Assembly: GCA_949511625.1 (NCBI GenBank)
Contig: CATFEX010000003.1
Coordinates: 62,001 to 126,000 of the forward strand
DNA length: 64,000 bases
Source: UBA11891 sp003533785
GTDB lineage: Bacteria; Bacteroidota; Bacteroidia; Flavobacteriales; Flavobacteriaceae
Direction of reading: 5' to 3'
The stretch's first letter is position 1; every line of letters begins with the position of its first letter. Shown here piece by piece: positions 19,044 to 27,755 of the stretch. A program made the translations under genes and the position numbers. The notes beneath the pieces were generated by a model, which made no database searches, was not told where the DNA came from, and saw only the letters and a program-made list of their open reading frames with translations.

Positions 19044-19104
19044 AGTGTAAGAGTTGGTATCTCCTTTGTATTGGTTTGTTTGTATAACCTTAAAATTTAA
19101 TACA

Positions 19105-19530
19105 ATGAATTTAGTACGAAAACATAACAGTCCTTTTTTCCCGGCTTTATTTGATGAATGGCTTTCTAATGAATGGTTACCATCTTCAACCTTGCCAACC
19201 AAGCAATTGCCTGCGGTAAATATTCAAGAAACAGACACATCGTTTTTGTTGGAACTCGCTGCACCAGGGGTCAAAAAAGAAGATCTTCAAGTAGAAGTAG
19301 AAAAGGACATACTGTCTATCAGTTCCCAATCCGATGCAGCTGCTGAAGAAGATGCTCAGTACACAAGAAAAGAGTATGGATATCTTTCTTTTCGTCGAAC
19401 TTTCACCATTCCAGAGAGTGTAGACATTAAAAAAATTGAAGCCCAATACAGGGAAGGAATCTTAGAAGTAAAACTTCCCAAAAAGAAAGAAATGCTTCAA
19501 GATGCGAAAAAATCCATTCGCATTCGATAG
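19105..19530 (+). CDS. Small heat-shock protein, Hsp20/alpha-crystallin family
   Basis: The 141-residue ATP-independent chaperone has an alpha-crystallin domain from about residue 38: ELAAPGVKKEDLQVEVEKD, SFRRTFTIPESVD and the conserved REGILEVKLPK near the C-terminus, and a C-terminal IRIR tail resembling the IxI oligomerisation motif. It likely holds unfolding proteins in the cytoplasm. The ATG at 19105 gives the usual MNLVRKHN start. A terminator follows, so it is monocistronic, with the paired repeats upstream. Confidence 0.94.
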   Translation: MNLVRKHNSPFFPALFDEWLSNEWLPSSTLPTKQLPAVNIQETDTSFLLELAAPGVKKEDLQVEVEKDILSISSQSDAAAEEDAQYTRKEYGYLSFRRTFTIPESVDIKKIEAQYREGILEVKLPKKKEMLQDAKKSIRIR

Positions 19531-19549
19531 TTAAATCAATTGTTTTTGT

Positions 19550-19575
19550 AAAGCGCCTTTAGGGGCGCTTTTTTT
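19550..19575 (+). terminator. Intrinsic terminator after hsp20
   Basis: AAAGCGCC (19550-19557) pairs with GGCGCTTT (19564-19571) around a 6-base loop, followed by a run of T to 19575. It functions mainly on the + strand; its last bases overlap the uvrB stop codon on the other strand. Confidence 0.85.
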
Positions 19576-21568
19576 ATGAGTTCAATTGATTTTGTAGGCT
19601 TTGAATCTCATCACGTAAGTGTGCCGCTTGAATAAAATCCAACTCTTTGGCCGCTTTTTCCATGGCTTTTCGAACCTCGCGAATCTTTTGTTCTAGTTCT
19701 TCGGGAGTTTCATAACGATGTTCAGCCTCGGCAGCTTTTCGCGCCTCTCGTTCTTGCACATAGGTGGCTACCGAATTCTTAGACAAAGCATTATCTAGGG
19801 ATTTATTTAATGCTTTTGGTGTGAGTTTATTTTCTGTATTATATGCCATTTGTTTTTCCCTTCGATAATTGGTTTCATCGATGGTTTTTTGCATGCTGTT
19901 GGTCACCGTATCGGCATACATTATGGCTTTTCCGTTAACGTTTCTTGCGGCGCGTCCGACCGTTTGTGTCAAAGAGCGATTGCTGCGAAGAAACCCTTCT
20001 TTATCAGCATCAATGATAGCAACTAAAGACACCTCTGGTAAGTCCAACCCTTCCCGCAGCAGGTTGACTCCCACCAAGACATCAAAAACTCCTTTGCGAA
20101 GATCTTGCATAATTTCTACCCGTTCTAGTGTATCGACATCACTGTGGATATATCGAGTCCGTATTTGAACCCGGAGTAAATATTTCGTCAATTCCTCTGC
20201 CATGCGCTTGGTCAAAGTAGTCACCAGAACACGTTCTTCCACTTCCACCCGTTGTTGAATTTCTTCAATGAGATCATCAATCTGATTTAGACTGGGGCGT
20301 ACTTCAATGAGTGGGTCCAAAAGCCCTGTAGGACGAATAACTTGTTCCACGAACACCCCCTCAGTTTTTTTTAACTCATAGTCTGCAGGAGTAGCACTCA
20401 CATAGAGAACGTGATTTTGCAAGCCTTCAAATTCTTCAAATTTCAAAGGGCGATTATCCATTGCAGCTGGCAAACGAAAACCATATTCAACTAAGTTTTC
20501 TTTTCGACTCCTGTCTCCGCCATACATAGCATGGACTTGTGAAATCGTGACGTGACTTTCATCCACTACCATTAAATAATCATCGGGAAAATAATCTAGC
20601 AAACAAAAAGGTCGTGTTCCTGGAGCCCGACCATCCAAATAACGAGAATAGTTCTCAATCCCCGAACAATACCCCAGTTCTCGAATCATCTCCAAATCAA
20701 ATTCGGTGCGTTCTTGAAGGCGTTTCGCCTCCAGCGGCTTGCCAATCTCTTTGAAATAGTCAATCTGTTTTACTAAGTCGTCCTGTATTTGTATAATGGC
20801 ATTCTGCAACAGATCGGGACTGGTTACAAAAATATTAGCCGGGTAGATAGTGATGCGGTCAAATTGACTTAGGGTTTGATTATTGATTGGATCGAAGGCT
20901 TCTATTTCTTCAATTTCATCTCCAAAAAAGTGAATTCGAAAAGCGGTGTCAGCATAGCCTGGGAAGATTGAAATGACATCCCCTTGGACTTTAAAATTCC
21001 CTCGACTAAACTCTCCTGTTGTTCGGGAATAGAGGCTCTGTACCAAGCGATGGAGCAATTGAGTGCGAGAGAGGACCTGGTCGCATTGTAGTTCAATAAC
21101 ATTTTTTTGAAATTCTTGAGGATTTCCAATTCCATATAAGCAAGAAACGGAAGCAACTACTAACACATCTCGTCGGCCCGATAGAAGGGAAGAAGTAGTA
21201 CTTAGTCGTAACTTTTCAATTTCCTCATTGATGGAAAGGTCTTTTTCTATATAAGTACCGGTTACCGGAATATATGCTTCGGGTTGATAATAGTCATAAT
21301 AGGAGACGAAATACTCAACAGCATTGTTGGGAAAAAATTGCTTAAACTCAGAATAGAGTTGTGCGGCTAACGTCTTGTTATGTGCTAGGACGAGGGTTGG
21401 ACGCTGCAATTGTTCCACCACATTGGCCACTGTAAAAGTTTTTCCTGATCCAGTAACTCCTTGAAGGGTAACATAAGAATCTTGGGCTTGGAAAACAGAA
21501 ACAATCTCCTTAATGGCTTGGGGCTGGTCTCCAGTGGGCGAAAAAGGGGATTCAATAGTAAACTTCAT
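19574..21568 (-). CDS. uvrB: UvrABC system protein B
   Basis: UvrB is the damage-verifying helicase-like subunit of nucleotide excision repair. The 664-residue protein has Walker A LQGVTGSGKTFTVANV, the beta-hairpin YYDYYQPEAYIP, VVDESHVT, helicase motifs through LVGVNLLREGLDLPEVSL and QTVGRAARN, and the C-terminal UVR motif from about residue 625 that contacts UvrC. Length is standard. A -7-like TATTTTTG lies at 21583-21590 just upstream on the minus strand, but no good -33 match was found. Confidence 0.97.
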   Translation of the reverse strand: MKFTIESPFSPTGDQPQAIKEIVSVFQAQDSYVTLQGVTGSGKTFTVANVVEQLQRPTLVLAHNKTLAAQLYSEFKQFFPNNAVEYFVSYYDYYQPEAYIPVTGTYIEKDLSINEEIEKLRLSTTSSLLSGRRDVLVVASVSCLYGIGNPQEFQKNVIELQCDQVLSRTQLLHRLVQSLYSRTTGEFSRGNFKVQGDVISIFPGYADTAFRIHFFGDEIEEIEAFDPINNQTLSQFDRITIYPANIFVTSPDLLQNAIIQIQDDLVKQIDYFKEIGKPLEAKRLQERTEFDLEMIRELGYCSGIENYSRYLDGRAPGTRPFCLLDYFPDDYLMVVDESHVTISQVHAMYGGDRSRKENLVEYGFRLPAAMDNRPLKFEEFEGLQNHVLYVSATPADYELKKTEGVFVEQVIRPTGLLDPLIEVRPSLNQIDDLIEEIQQRVEVEERVLVTTLTKRMAEELTKYLLRVQIRTRYIHSDVDTLERVEIMQDLRKGVFDVLVGVNLLREGLDLPEVSLVAIIDADKEGFLRSNRSLTQTVGRAARNVNGKAIMYADTVTNSMQKTIDETNYRREKQMAYNTENKLTPKALNKSLDNALSKNSVATYVQEREARKAAEAEHRYETPEELEQKIREVRKAMEKAAKELDFIQAAHLRDEIQSLQNQLNS

Positions 21569-21661
21569 AGCGTATCAAGCTTCAAAAATAGCCATTCATT
21601 ACCAGATAAGAGGTGTTCCGATCTTTTTTTGATTTCTATACTTTACTCTCCCCAAATCACT

Positions 21662-22201
21662 TCAAATATCTTTAAGCCAGATCGTAAAATCACAAGGGGT
21701 TTTGAGTTTCTCTGCGGCCTCGGGGTACCTGTTTTCAAAGGGTTCTGTATGTGCAGGTCGGAAGCCAATCTTTCGATACCATTTCTTTAACTGTTCTTTG
21801 TTTGGATGCTTCCATTTTTTTGGAGTCAATAGTTCCAGTCGAAGCCGGGGGAGTTGTTGCGCTTTGGCCCATACTTCCACCTTTTCTATAAGTTGGGTGC
21901 CAATGCCCAATTTTTGATAGTATGGCGCAGAAACCAGCATCCCAAATTCTGCCATCCGTTCGGCGACCATTAATTGAACCACAACTAAACCTACGATTTC
22001 ACCCCCTAATTCCGCAACAAGAACACGACCTTGCTGAATAAACATTCTCATTTCATCCATGTGGGTGCGTGGGAAGTCATTCATCCACATTCCTTTTTCG
22101 GCAGGGAGATAAGCGGCATTAACCATCTGACACAAGTCTTCAATAAATACTTCTTTTGCTTGATTTTCAGACAAAAAATAGATCTCTATTCCATCTTTCA
22201 C
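21662..22201 (-). CDS. GNAT-family N-acetyltransferase
   Basis: The 179-residue protein has the GNAT acetyl-CoA fold: VLVAELGGEIVGLVVVQL, then a motif A-like APYYQKLGIGTQLIEKV (residues about 91-107) and a C-terminal KKWYRKIGFRP segment. The acceptor substrate cannot be inferred. The only plausible start near the N-terminus is GTG at 22199-22201. It is separated from uvrB by about 90 bp and is probably transcribed alone. Confidence 0.85.
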   Translation of the reverse strand: MKDGIEIYFLSENQAKEVFIEDLCQMVNAAYLPAEKGMWMNDFPRTHMDEMRMFIQQGRVLVAELGGEIVGLVVVQLMVAERMAEFGMLVSAPYYQKLGIGTQLIEKVEVWAKAQQLPRLRLELLTPKKWKHPNKEQLKKWYRKIGFRPAHTEPFENRYPEAAEKLKTPCDFTIWLKDI

Positions 22202-22347
22202 TAAGTAAAAATAAGACCAAAGTGGTTAAAATCAATTCCAGTTTACACATTTCCGCCGGGTTAAATAATTCTGTCCCTAGTGAAAAGCAAAGTTTTTGGC
22301 GAAGCACGGTTCCCTAAAAGATACTAACTTTGAAGTAAAACACTGCT

Positions 22348-23412
22348 ATGGACAAGTTGATCTCCCAAAAGAAACCCTTTTTTACGCTGACCGATTCGTT
22401 CATTGAATACCTGCGGTTTTTTAATCGTTGGGTAGATACGCCTATCAGCTATTCTGATTTGCTTCGATTCTCAGGTTCCGTTTCCGTCTACGACCAGAAC
22501 GATGAAGATACTCTTTGGGTCCGCGTCTATTACACCGATTCAGAAAGAGAGGGAATAGATTATGACCTGAAGAAAATATATACCCTGCTGCATTCCGATG
22601 GAAATGAGTCAGCCAGTCCTTACTTGAATGTAGATGCAATTGATTATTGCACCTTTGGTAACTCCAAGCCCTTTCGAATCAAAATTCGAAACATGCTCAA
22701 TGATAACTTCACTTATTTTTATGTGAAGAAAACCGATGCTTCCCGAGTTTGTGGTTTGGAATTTGAGCACATGCTTTCTCCCTACAATTTGAATTTTTTG
22801 ATTAATAAAGAAACCTTAATTGAAGAACATATTGCGGGGATACCTGGGGATGAGTTTATTCGCAATGATCTTCAGTTCTGCACAGAATCACAAAAGGCAC
22901 AGATCGCGAAAGAATACGTAAAGTTCAATGAACGCTGTATGATTCGCTTATTAGGAGATATGCGAGCCTATAATTACGTTATAATTCCTATTCATGATTT
23001 TGATCAAGTCATTTATAAGATTCGAGCTATTGATTTTGATCAACAATGTTTTGAAGGAAAACTATCGGTCTACCGTCCCCAATTTTTTAAAGAAAATCAA
23101 CCCATAATGAAATTGGTGAAAGAGAAATTGACTTCCGATTCCATTCAACAATACAAAATAGAAGAACGATCTATTGTGGCCAAACGTCTAATTAGTACTG
23201 AACGACGAACCAAACTGTTGATACAAGAGATGAAAAAAATGGAATTATCGTTGCCTCATCATCTAAAGAATCTAAAGGCGGAAATCTATAAATTCACTAA
23301 AGACACGGCTTTCAAGGAGTGTACTTCCATGGGGGATGTAATGGAATCCGCTCTAAACTTTGTACAGCGAAATTATGAAAATGTGAGTATGACCTCTCTT
23401 TTCTCCAACTAA
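22348..23412 (+). CDS. Uncharacterised protein with kinase-fold-like motifs
   Basis: I do not recognise this 354-residue protein as a named family. It has motifs in the order seen in aminoglycoside-phosphotransferase/HipA-type kinase folds: FYVKKTDASR (Lys127/128) followed by Glu138 (GLEFEHML), a hinge-like LIEEHIAGIPGD (157-168), a catalytic-loop-like LLGDMRAYNYVI (Asp204, Asn209), then IRAIDFDQQ (Asp229, Asp231) where the metal-binding Asp would be. There is no signal peptide or membrane segment. The C-terminal 110 residues are helical and charged. Phosphotransferase activity is only inferred. Its stop overlaps the convergent neighbour by 4 bp. Confidence 0.6.
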   Translation: MDKLISQKKPFFTLTDSFIEYLRFFNRWVDTPISYSDLLRFSGSVSVYDQNDEDTLWVRVYYTDSEREGIDYDLKKIYTLLHSDGNESASPYLNVDAIDYCTFGNSKPFRIKIRNMLNDNFTYFYVKKTDASRVCGLEFEHMLSPYNLNFLINKETLIEEHIAGIPGDEFIRNDLQFCTESQKAQIAKEYVKFNERCMIRLLGDMRAYNYVIIPIHDFDQVIYKIRAIDFDQQCFEGKLSVYRPQFFKENQPIMKLVKEKLTSDSIQQYKIEERSIVAKRLISTERRTKLLIQEMKKMELSLPHHLKNLKAEIYKFTKDTAFKECTSMGDVMESALNFVQRNYENVSMTSLFSN

Positions 23413-23891
23413 TAGTAGCTGTCTAGGTCGTCATCAAAATTCATTTCTGAATCATCTTCTCCTTCGCTTTCGTTCTCGCTTTCAAAACTTTTTTCAGGGG
23501 CTTCTTCTGGGACTTCTCCTTGCGCAAAAACGAGGTGTGGATAGCTCATTCCTGGAGCGGGTTCTACAATTTCCATAACTTCCACAAAGAAAGTCCACAG
23601 AGCCATGAAGTCGTAGACATAGATCAGGTGGTGCTGTTCTTCCTCAAATACTGCACCCAAAGGGGTCTCACCTTGGGGGGGCTCCCCTGTTCCCATGTCA
23701 ATAAGAGGCAGTTCTTCTCCTTGTTCCCATTGCGCATTGGAGCGGTAAAAAGAGGCCATTTCACTACCGGCAAATCCAAAAGATTGGGCGATAGCTAGGT
23801 GAAATTCTTCCAAAGTAGCTTGGTGGTCCATCTCGAGATCACGGAACACGTCTTCTTCTACGTCAAGTATGATGCGGATTCGAAGTATCAT
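23409..23891 (-). CDS. Plasmid pRiA4b ORF-3-like family protein
   Basis: The 160-residue protein matches the pRiA4b ORF-3-like family: MILRIRIILDVEEDVFRDLEM opening, LEEFHLAIAQSFGF, and LIYVYDFMALWTFFVEV. The C-terminal 30 residues are very acidic (Glu/Asp/Ser). Despite the plasmid-derived family name, it lies among core genes and shows no sign of transfer; the function is unknown. It overlaps the COX15 gene stop by 4 bp (COX15 is upstream on the minus strand) and is convergent with the kinase-like gene. Confidence 0.8.
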   Translation of the reverse strand: MILRIRIILDVEEDVFRDLEMDHQATLEEFHLAIAQSFGFAGSEMASFYRSNAQWEQGEELPLIDMGTGEPPQGETPLGAVFEEEQHHLIYVYDFMALWTFFVEVMEIVEPAPGMSYPHLVFAQGEVPEEAPEKSFESENESEGEDDSEMNFDDDLDSYY

Positions 23892-24916
23892 TTTCTAACT
23901 TTTAGCGGTTTTTGTTGGAGTAAAATATAAAATTGAGTAGCGAATAGCAGAGCAGCTAGGACCAGATGAATCGGTTGTGAAGCGATGGGGAAGTCAAAAT
24001 AGTACATGGAAGCACCGGTAATCATTTCTAATCCGATACATCCAATGATCCAATATAAGGTAGGGTTGTGCATTTTGTTTTTCCATAACTGCCACCCTAG
24101 AAAGCCATTGACTCCTAATATTAAAAGAGAGAAACTCCGATGAATATAGAATACCAAGGGGCTGTTCAGAAGCCATTTTTCAGGTTGTAAAAGATTCCAT
24201 TGATGCATTTGAGTATCGACAAATTGCCGGATTTGAGTGCCCATAGCTATTTGGATAAGACTCAATAGGAGAGCTAGGAAAGTAAGTCCTACAAAACGTT
24301 TTTGAAGATTTTTCGATGTTTCCTCTGGCTGTACTCGATCCCATAGGACAATGAGGAAAGCAACAATAAGTAGTGCCATCGCCATATGTATAGTAATTTT
24401 TACCGGAAGTAAATTGGAGTCTACCACCGTTTTCCCCAACCAAGCTTGAAAGCCCATGCCTAGAACTACTAAAAAGGACCACATAAACAGGGATTTGGAT
24501 TGTTTCCATCGAAGGCCACTGGCAAGAAGGAGTCCAAAGGTTGCTAGCCCAGCGAGCGCACCTAGCAAGCGATTAATGAACTCAATCCAAGTATGATAGA
24601 CATTAAAAACGGAATAGTCATGCTTGGTATAGGGAGCCCATTGAGTTTCATCAAAAGTATCATTACTATTGAAGTCCTTTTTTACGACTCTAAGACTTTC
24701 ATTGATAATGATGACTTGCCCCTCTTTGTATTGGTGCTGCGGTTTCCATTCAAGTTGCGCTCGCTCGGTGGGAGGGATAAGGTAGCCAAAACATTTAGGC
24801 CAATCGGGACATCCCATTCCACTTCCTGTCATGCGAACAAAAGCTCCAGCAGCAATAACAAGAAATACTAAAACAAGATTGATTAAAACCAACCGTTTGT
24901 AATTGTGATTAGTCAT
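23888..24916 (-). CDS. Heme A synthase, COX15/CtaA family
   Basis: The 342-residue multi-pass membrane protein hydroxylates heme O to heme A for aa3-type oxidases. It has the opening RMTGSGMGCPDWPKCFG, with conserved cysteines, and heme-ligand-type histidines in NVYHTWIEFINRLLG, ITIHMAMALL, YIHRSFSLL and QPIHLVLAA. About eight hydrophobic segments are seen. It overlaps the CCA-type gene by 8 bp and the pRiA4b-like gene by 4 bp, so the three form an operon. Confidence 0.93.
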   Translation of the reverse strand: MTNHNYKRLVLINLVLVFLVIAAGAFVRMTGSGMGCPDWPKCFGYLIPPTERAQLEWKPQHQYKEGQVIIINESLRVVKKDFNSNDTFDETQWAPYTKHDYSVFNVYHTWIEFINRLLGALAGLATFGLLLASGLRWKQSKSLFMWSFLVVLGMGFQAWLGKTVVDSNLLPVKITIHMAMALLIVAFLIVLWDRVQPEETSKNLQKRFVGLTFLALLLSLIQIAMGTQIRQFVDTQMHQWNLLQPEKWLLNSPLVFYIHRSFSLLILGVNGFLGWQLWKNKMHNPTLYWIIGCIGLEMITGASMYYFDFPIASQPIHLVLAALLFATQFYILLQQKPLKVRK

Positions 24917-26339
24917 TGGATTTTAGACCTAGTTTGATTCCTTCTTCTTTCATTTTTTCTATAGCAGCATCGATTTCATTAGGAATTCGTCCATCTAATA
25001 TAGCTTCTTTAATGGCTTCTTTTATTACTCCTATGGCTTTGCAAGGGCCAATTTGGAAATAATTCATAATCATCTGTCCGGTGACTGGGGGTTGGAAATT
25101 ACGCACCTGATCACGTGCTTCCACTTCTGTTATTTTTTTTCTAACAATTTGAAAATTTCTGTGATATCGAGTAAAACGTTTTGGGTTTTTGGTCGTTATA
25201 TCGGCCTCACAGAGCGTTATGAGATCGTCGATGTCATCTCCTGCATCAAAAAGCAGTCGCCGAACAGCTGAATCGGTAATTTTTTCTTCCGCAATTACGA
25301 TAGGTCGGGAACTCATCAACACCAATTTTTGGACATACTTCATTTTCTCATTTAATGGCATTTTCAGCCGCTTAAAAAGTTTATATACCATTTTGGCTCC
25401 TACGAATTCATGCCCGTGAAAGGTCCATCCTGTGAGGGGCACCAATTTTTTTGTAGGAGCTTTTCCAATATCGTGAAGTAAAGCGGACCAGCGCAACCAA
25501 ATATTATTGGTATGAGGACAAATATTGTCAAGGACTTCAAGGGTATGATAGAAGTTATCTTTGTGACGGTGACCATCTACTTCTTCAATCCCTTTTAGAT
25601 CAGTTAATTCTGGAAGCACCTTTTGCAGCAAACCCGTTTTTTCCAAAAGAATAAACCCTTTGGAGGGTTTTGTAGTAGCTATAATCTTATGTAACTCCTC
25701 CACGATACGTTCCTTTGAAATAATATCTACTCGTTGTGCATATTTTGAAAGGGCATTAAAAGTATTGGACTCAATAGCAAAGTCGAGTTGAGATGCAAAA
25801 CGAACGGCTCGAAGCATTCGAAGCGGATCATCATCAAAGGTAATTTCAGGATCCAAAGGGGTTTTGATCAATCGATTGCGGAGGTCTTTCAAGCCATTGA
25901 AAGGGTCAATAAGTTCGCCAAAGGTGTTATGATTCAAACCCAAAGCCAATGCATTGATGGTGAAATCACGCCTATTTTGATCATCCTCCAGACTGCCAGG
26001 CTCCACCTCTGGGTTCCGGCTTTCATGAGTATAAGATTCTTTTCGGGCGCCGACAAATTCAAGAACAGTGGTACCCGTATCGATCATTGCAGTGCCATAG
26101 GATTTAAATAGTTGTACTTTTTTGGCTTTGGGAAGTTTCTTTTGAACGGCTTCGGCCAAGGCAATTCCAGATCCTAAACAAACAATATCAATATCTTTTG
26201 AATTTACTCGATTTAAAAAAAGATCTCTAACAAAGCCACCAATTACATAACAAGGAGTTTCCATGGCATCCGCAGCTTCCGAAATTATTTTGAAGTGCGG
26301 TTGGTCCAAAGTGTTTTGTAGTTGGGAGTTTGCTATCAT
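24909..26339 (-). CDS. CCA tRNA nucleotidyltransferase / poly(A) polymerase family with HD domain
   Basis: The 476-residue protein has a class II nucleotidyltransferase head with YVIGGFVRDLFLNR and KDIDIVC, the RRDFTINALAL segment that matches the family RNA-binding region, and an HD domain with LLHDIGKAPTK. It most likely adds or repairs the CCA end of tRNAs; a poly(A) polymerase role cannot be excluded. ATG at 26339 was chosen over an in-frame TTG one codon earlier; its start overlaps the TsaC-like gene stop by 1 bp (TGATG). Confidence 0.92.
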   Translation of the reverse strand: MIANSQLQNTLDQPHFKIISEAADAMETPCYVIGGFVRDLFLNRVNSKDIDIVCLGSGIALAEAVQKKLPKAKKVQLFKSYGTAMIDTGTTVLEFVGARKESYTHESRNPEVEPGSLEDDQNRRDFTINALALGLNHNTFGELIDPFNGLKDLRNRLIKTPLDPEITFDDDPLRMLRAVRFASQLDFAIESNTFNALSKYAQRVDIISKERIVEELHKIIATTKPSKGFILLEKTGLLQKVLPELTDLKGIEEVDGHRHKDNFYHTLEVLDNICPHTNNIWLRWSALLHDIGKAPTKKLVPLTGWTFHGHEFVGAKMVYKLFKRLKMPLNEKMKYVQKLVLMSSRPIVIAEEKITDSAVRRLLFDAGDDIDDLITLCEADITTKNPKRFTRYHRNFQIVRKKITEVEARDQVRNFQPPVTGQMIMNYFQIGPCKAIGVIKEAIKEAILDGRIPNEIDAAIEKMKEEGIKLGLKSND

Positions 26340-26902
26340 CAATCACGAATAACAATGACTTCCCCGGTATTTGTTATTTTCAAAATTCGGGAGGGTTTCA
26401 TCATCTTTTGAATTCGTTTCAAAGGTACGACATAGTCTACGGCCTCCAAAACAGCCGGTTCAATTTGTCCAAAATTAGTAGGGGTGTGTTGTCCGCTAAT
26501 ATTTGCTGAGGTTGCGATAATTGGATATTTAAAATGTGATAACAACGCTTGACAAAAGGAATCTTGAGGAATGCGAATCGCCATACTGTCATCTTCTGCA
26601 ATCAACTGACTTGGCACCCCCTTTGGATGCTCGAGAATGACTGTAGTAGGGTTGACTGCATGCAAAAATTTGTGGGCCATAGTAGGAATATCATCGAAAT
26701 AATGGGCCACCATATCAAGGTCACGCATTAAGCACAAAAGGGCTTTGGATTCTTCTCGTCTCTTTATTTTGTATACGGCCTCAATAACTGATGTTTGCGA
26801 GGCGTCTCCACCAATACCCCACACAGTGTCCGTTGGGAAGAGTATGGTTTTTTTGTCTTTAAGAGCAGCAACCGTTTTTTGAACAATGAAATTAGTTTTC
26901 AT
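26339..26902 (-). CDS. L-threonylcarbamoyladenylate synthase (Sua5/YciO/YrdC family)
   Basis: The 187-residue protein makes threonylcarbamoyl-AMP for t6A37 of ANN-decoding tRNAs. The conserved FPTDTVWGIGGDA, KIKRREESKALLCLM and ANISGQHTPTNF motifs are present. It has only the YrdC domain, no Sua5 C-terminal domain. ATG at 26902 gives the family-like start MKTNFIVQK; the longer frame begins at a non-ATG codon. It is upstream of the CCA-type gene, linking two tRNA-processing enzymes in one operon. Confidence 0.93.
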   Translation of the reverse strand: MKTNFIVQKTVAALKDKKTILFPTDTVWGIGGDASQTSVIEAVYKIKRREESKALLCLMRDLDMVAHYFDDIPTMAHKFLHAVNPTTVILEHPKGVPSQLIAEDDSMAIRIPQDSFCQALLSHFKYPIIATSANISGQHTPTNFGQIEPAVLEAVDYVVPLKRIQKMMKPSRILKITNTGEVIVIRD

Positions 26903-26990
26903 AAATTTGACAATAAAAATACAGCAATCCCAAGACAATTGACCTCATTGCAGTTGATTCAATTTTCTTACCCAAAACCTTTACCTCTGA

Positions 26991-27755
26991 ATGACCGTAG
27001 CGATTTTTATAAATATTACATCTGAAAACCCTTTTCTTCGTTTTCAGTTACTATCCATTCTCAACCAATCGGCTCCACCAGATGAAGTATTTGTGATAGA
27101 TGACACACAAAATGACGAAAATTCAAAGCTTTGCCTTGAAATTCAAACACAAGCTTCCTACATGGTGCAACACTTGCAATTACCACCCCATACTTCTTTC
27201 GGCAAAAAACTAAATATAGCAGCAATGCATTCCAAATCCACTTATATGTTGGTTTTGGAGGGGACTAGCTTCCTTCATCCCCAATGTGTAAAACAACACA
27301 AGCAGTGGGCAAAAAGAGGGCTTTTCCTCACAGGAATTTCTTCAACGATAGCATTGACATCAACTTTCCAAAAAGATTCTGATTACAATTTTTTTGCTAA
27401 AAAAATCAGAAAGATGGGGAGTGCTTTTTATTTTCCATTATTGAGCGTATTTACAAAAAGAAAAGCATCAATTTCTGAAAGCATATGTCTTAATAACTTC
27501 TCTTTTTGGCGGGAAGACTTTAACCTTATAAACGGGAGTGATGAAGATTACGAAGATGGTAGAGCCACACGACTGGATATCGTTTACCGTTTACTTCAGT
27601 TAGGGATAAAATGGAAAGCCCTCAAAGGTTCTGGTATAGTTTATTCTACCAATTCTAAAGCTAAAGAAAAGTTCAATGAAGTCGATCATTCTCGACTCAA
27701 ATGGTCATTAAACCTAAAACGAATCGTTACCATTGAAGGGTTAGAAAAAAACTAA
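26991..27755 (+). CDS. Glycosyltransferase family 2-like protein, small
   Basis: The 254-residue soluble protein resembles the GT-A fold of family 2: MTVAIFINITSENPFLRFQ, SILNQSAPPDEVFVIDDTQ and a downstream stretch SFGKKLNIAAMHSKSTYMLVLEG. The C-terminal half lacks an obvious ED/QxxRW catalytic motif but has DEDYEDGRATRLDIVYRL, possibly acting as the acceptor-side region. It is shorter than typical family members and no envelope-sugar genes are near; the substrate is unknown. It stands alone between divergent TsaC-like and convergent dapD, with its stop directly abutting the dapD stop. Confidence 0.75.
   Translation: MTVAIFINITSENPFLRFQLLSILNQSAPPDEVFVIDDTQNDENSKLCLEIQTQASYMVQHLQLPPHTSFGKKLNIAAMHSKSTYMLVLEGTSFLHPQCVKQHKQWAKRGLFLTGISSTIALTSTFQKDSDYNFFAKKIRKMGSAFYFPLLSVFTKRKASISESICLNNFSFWREDFNLINGSDEDYEDGRATRLDIVYRLLQLGIKWKALKGSGIVYSTNSKAKEKFNEVDHSRLKWSLNLKRIVTIEGLEKN

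Noticed and set aside
19037..19055. Full sigma-54 promoter upstream of hsp20
   Set aside because: The TTGGCAC half is good, but the GC expected 10 bases later is missing, so only a possible site is claimed.
23409..23891. Plasmid or transposon remnant, suggested by the family name pRiA4b ORF-3
   Set aside because: No transposase, repeats or altered base use are seen; the gene is embedded in an overlapping operon.
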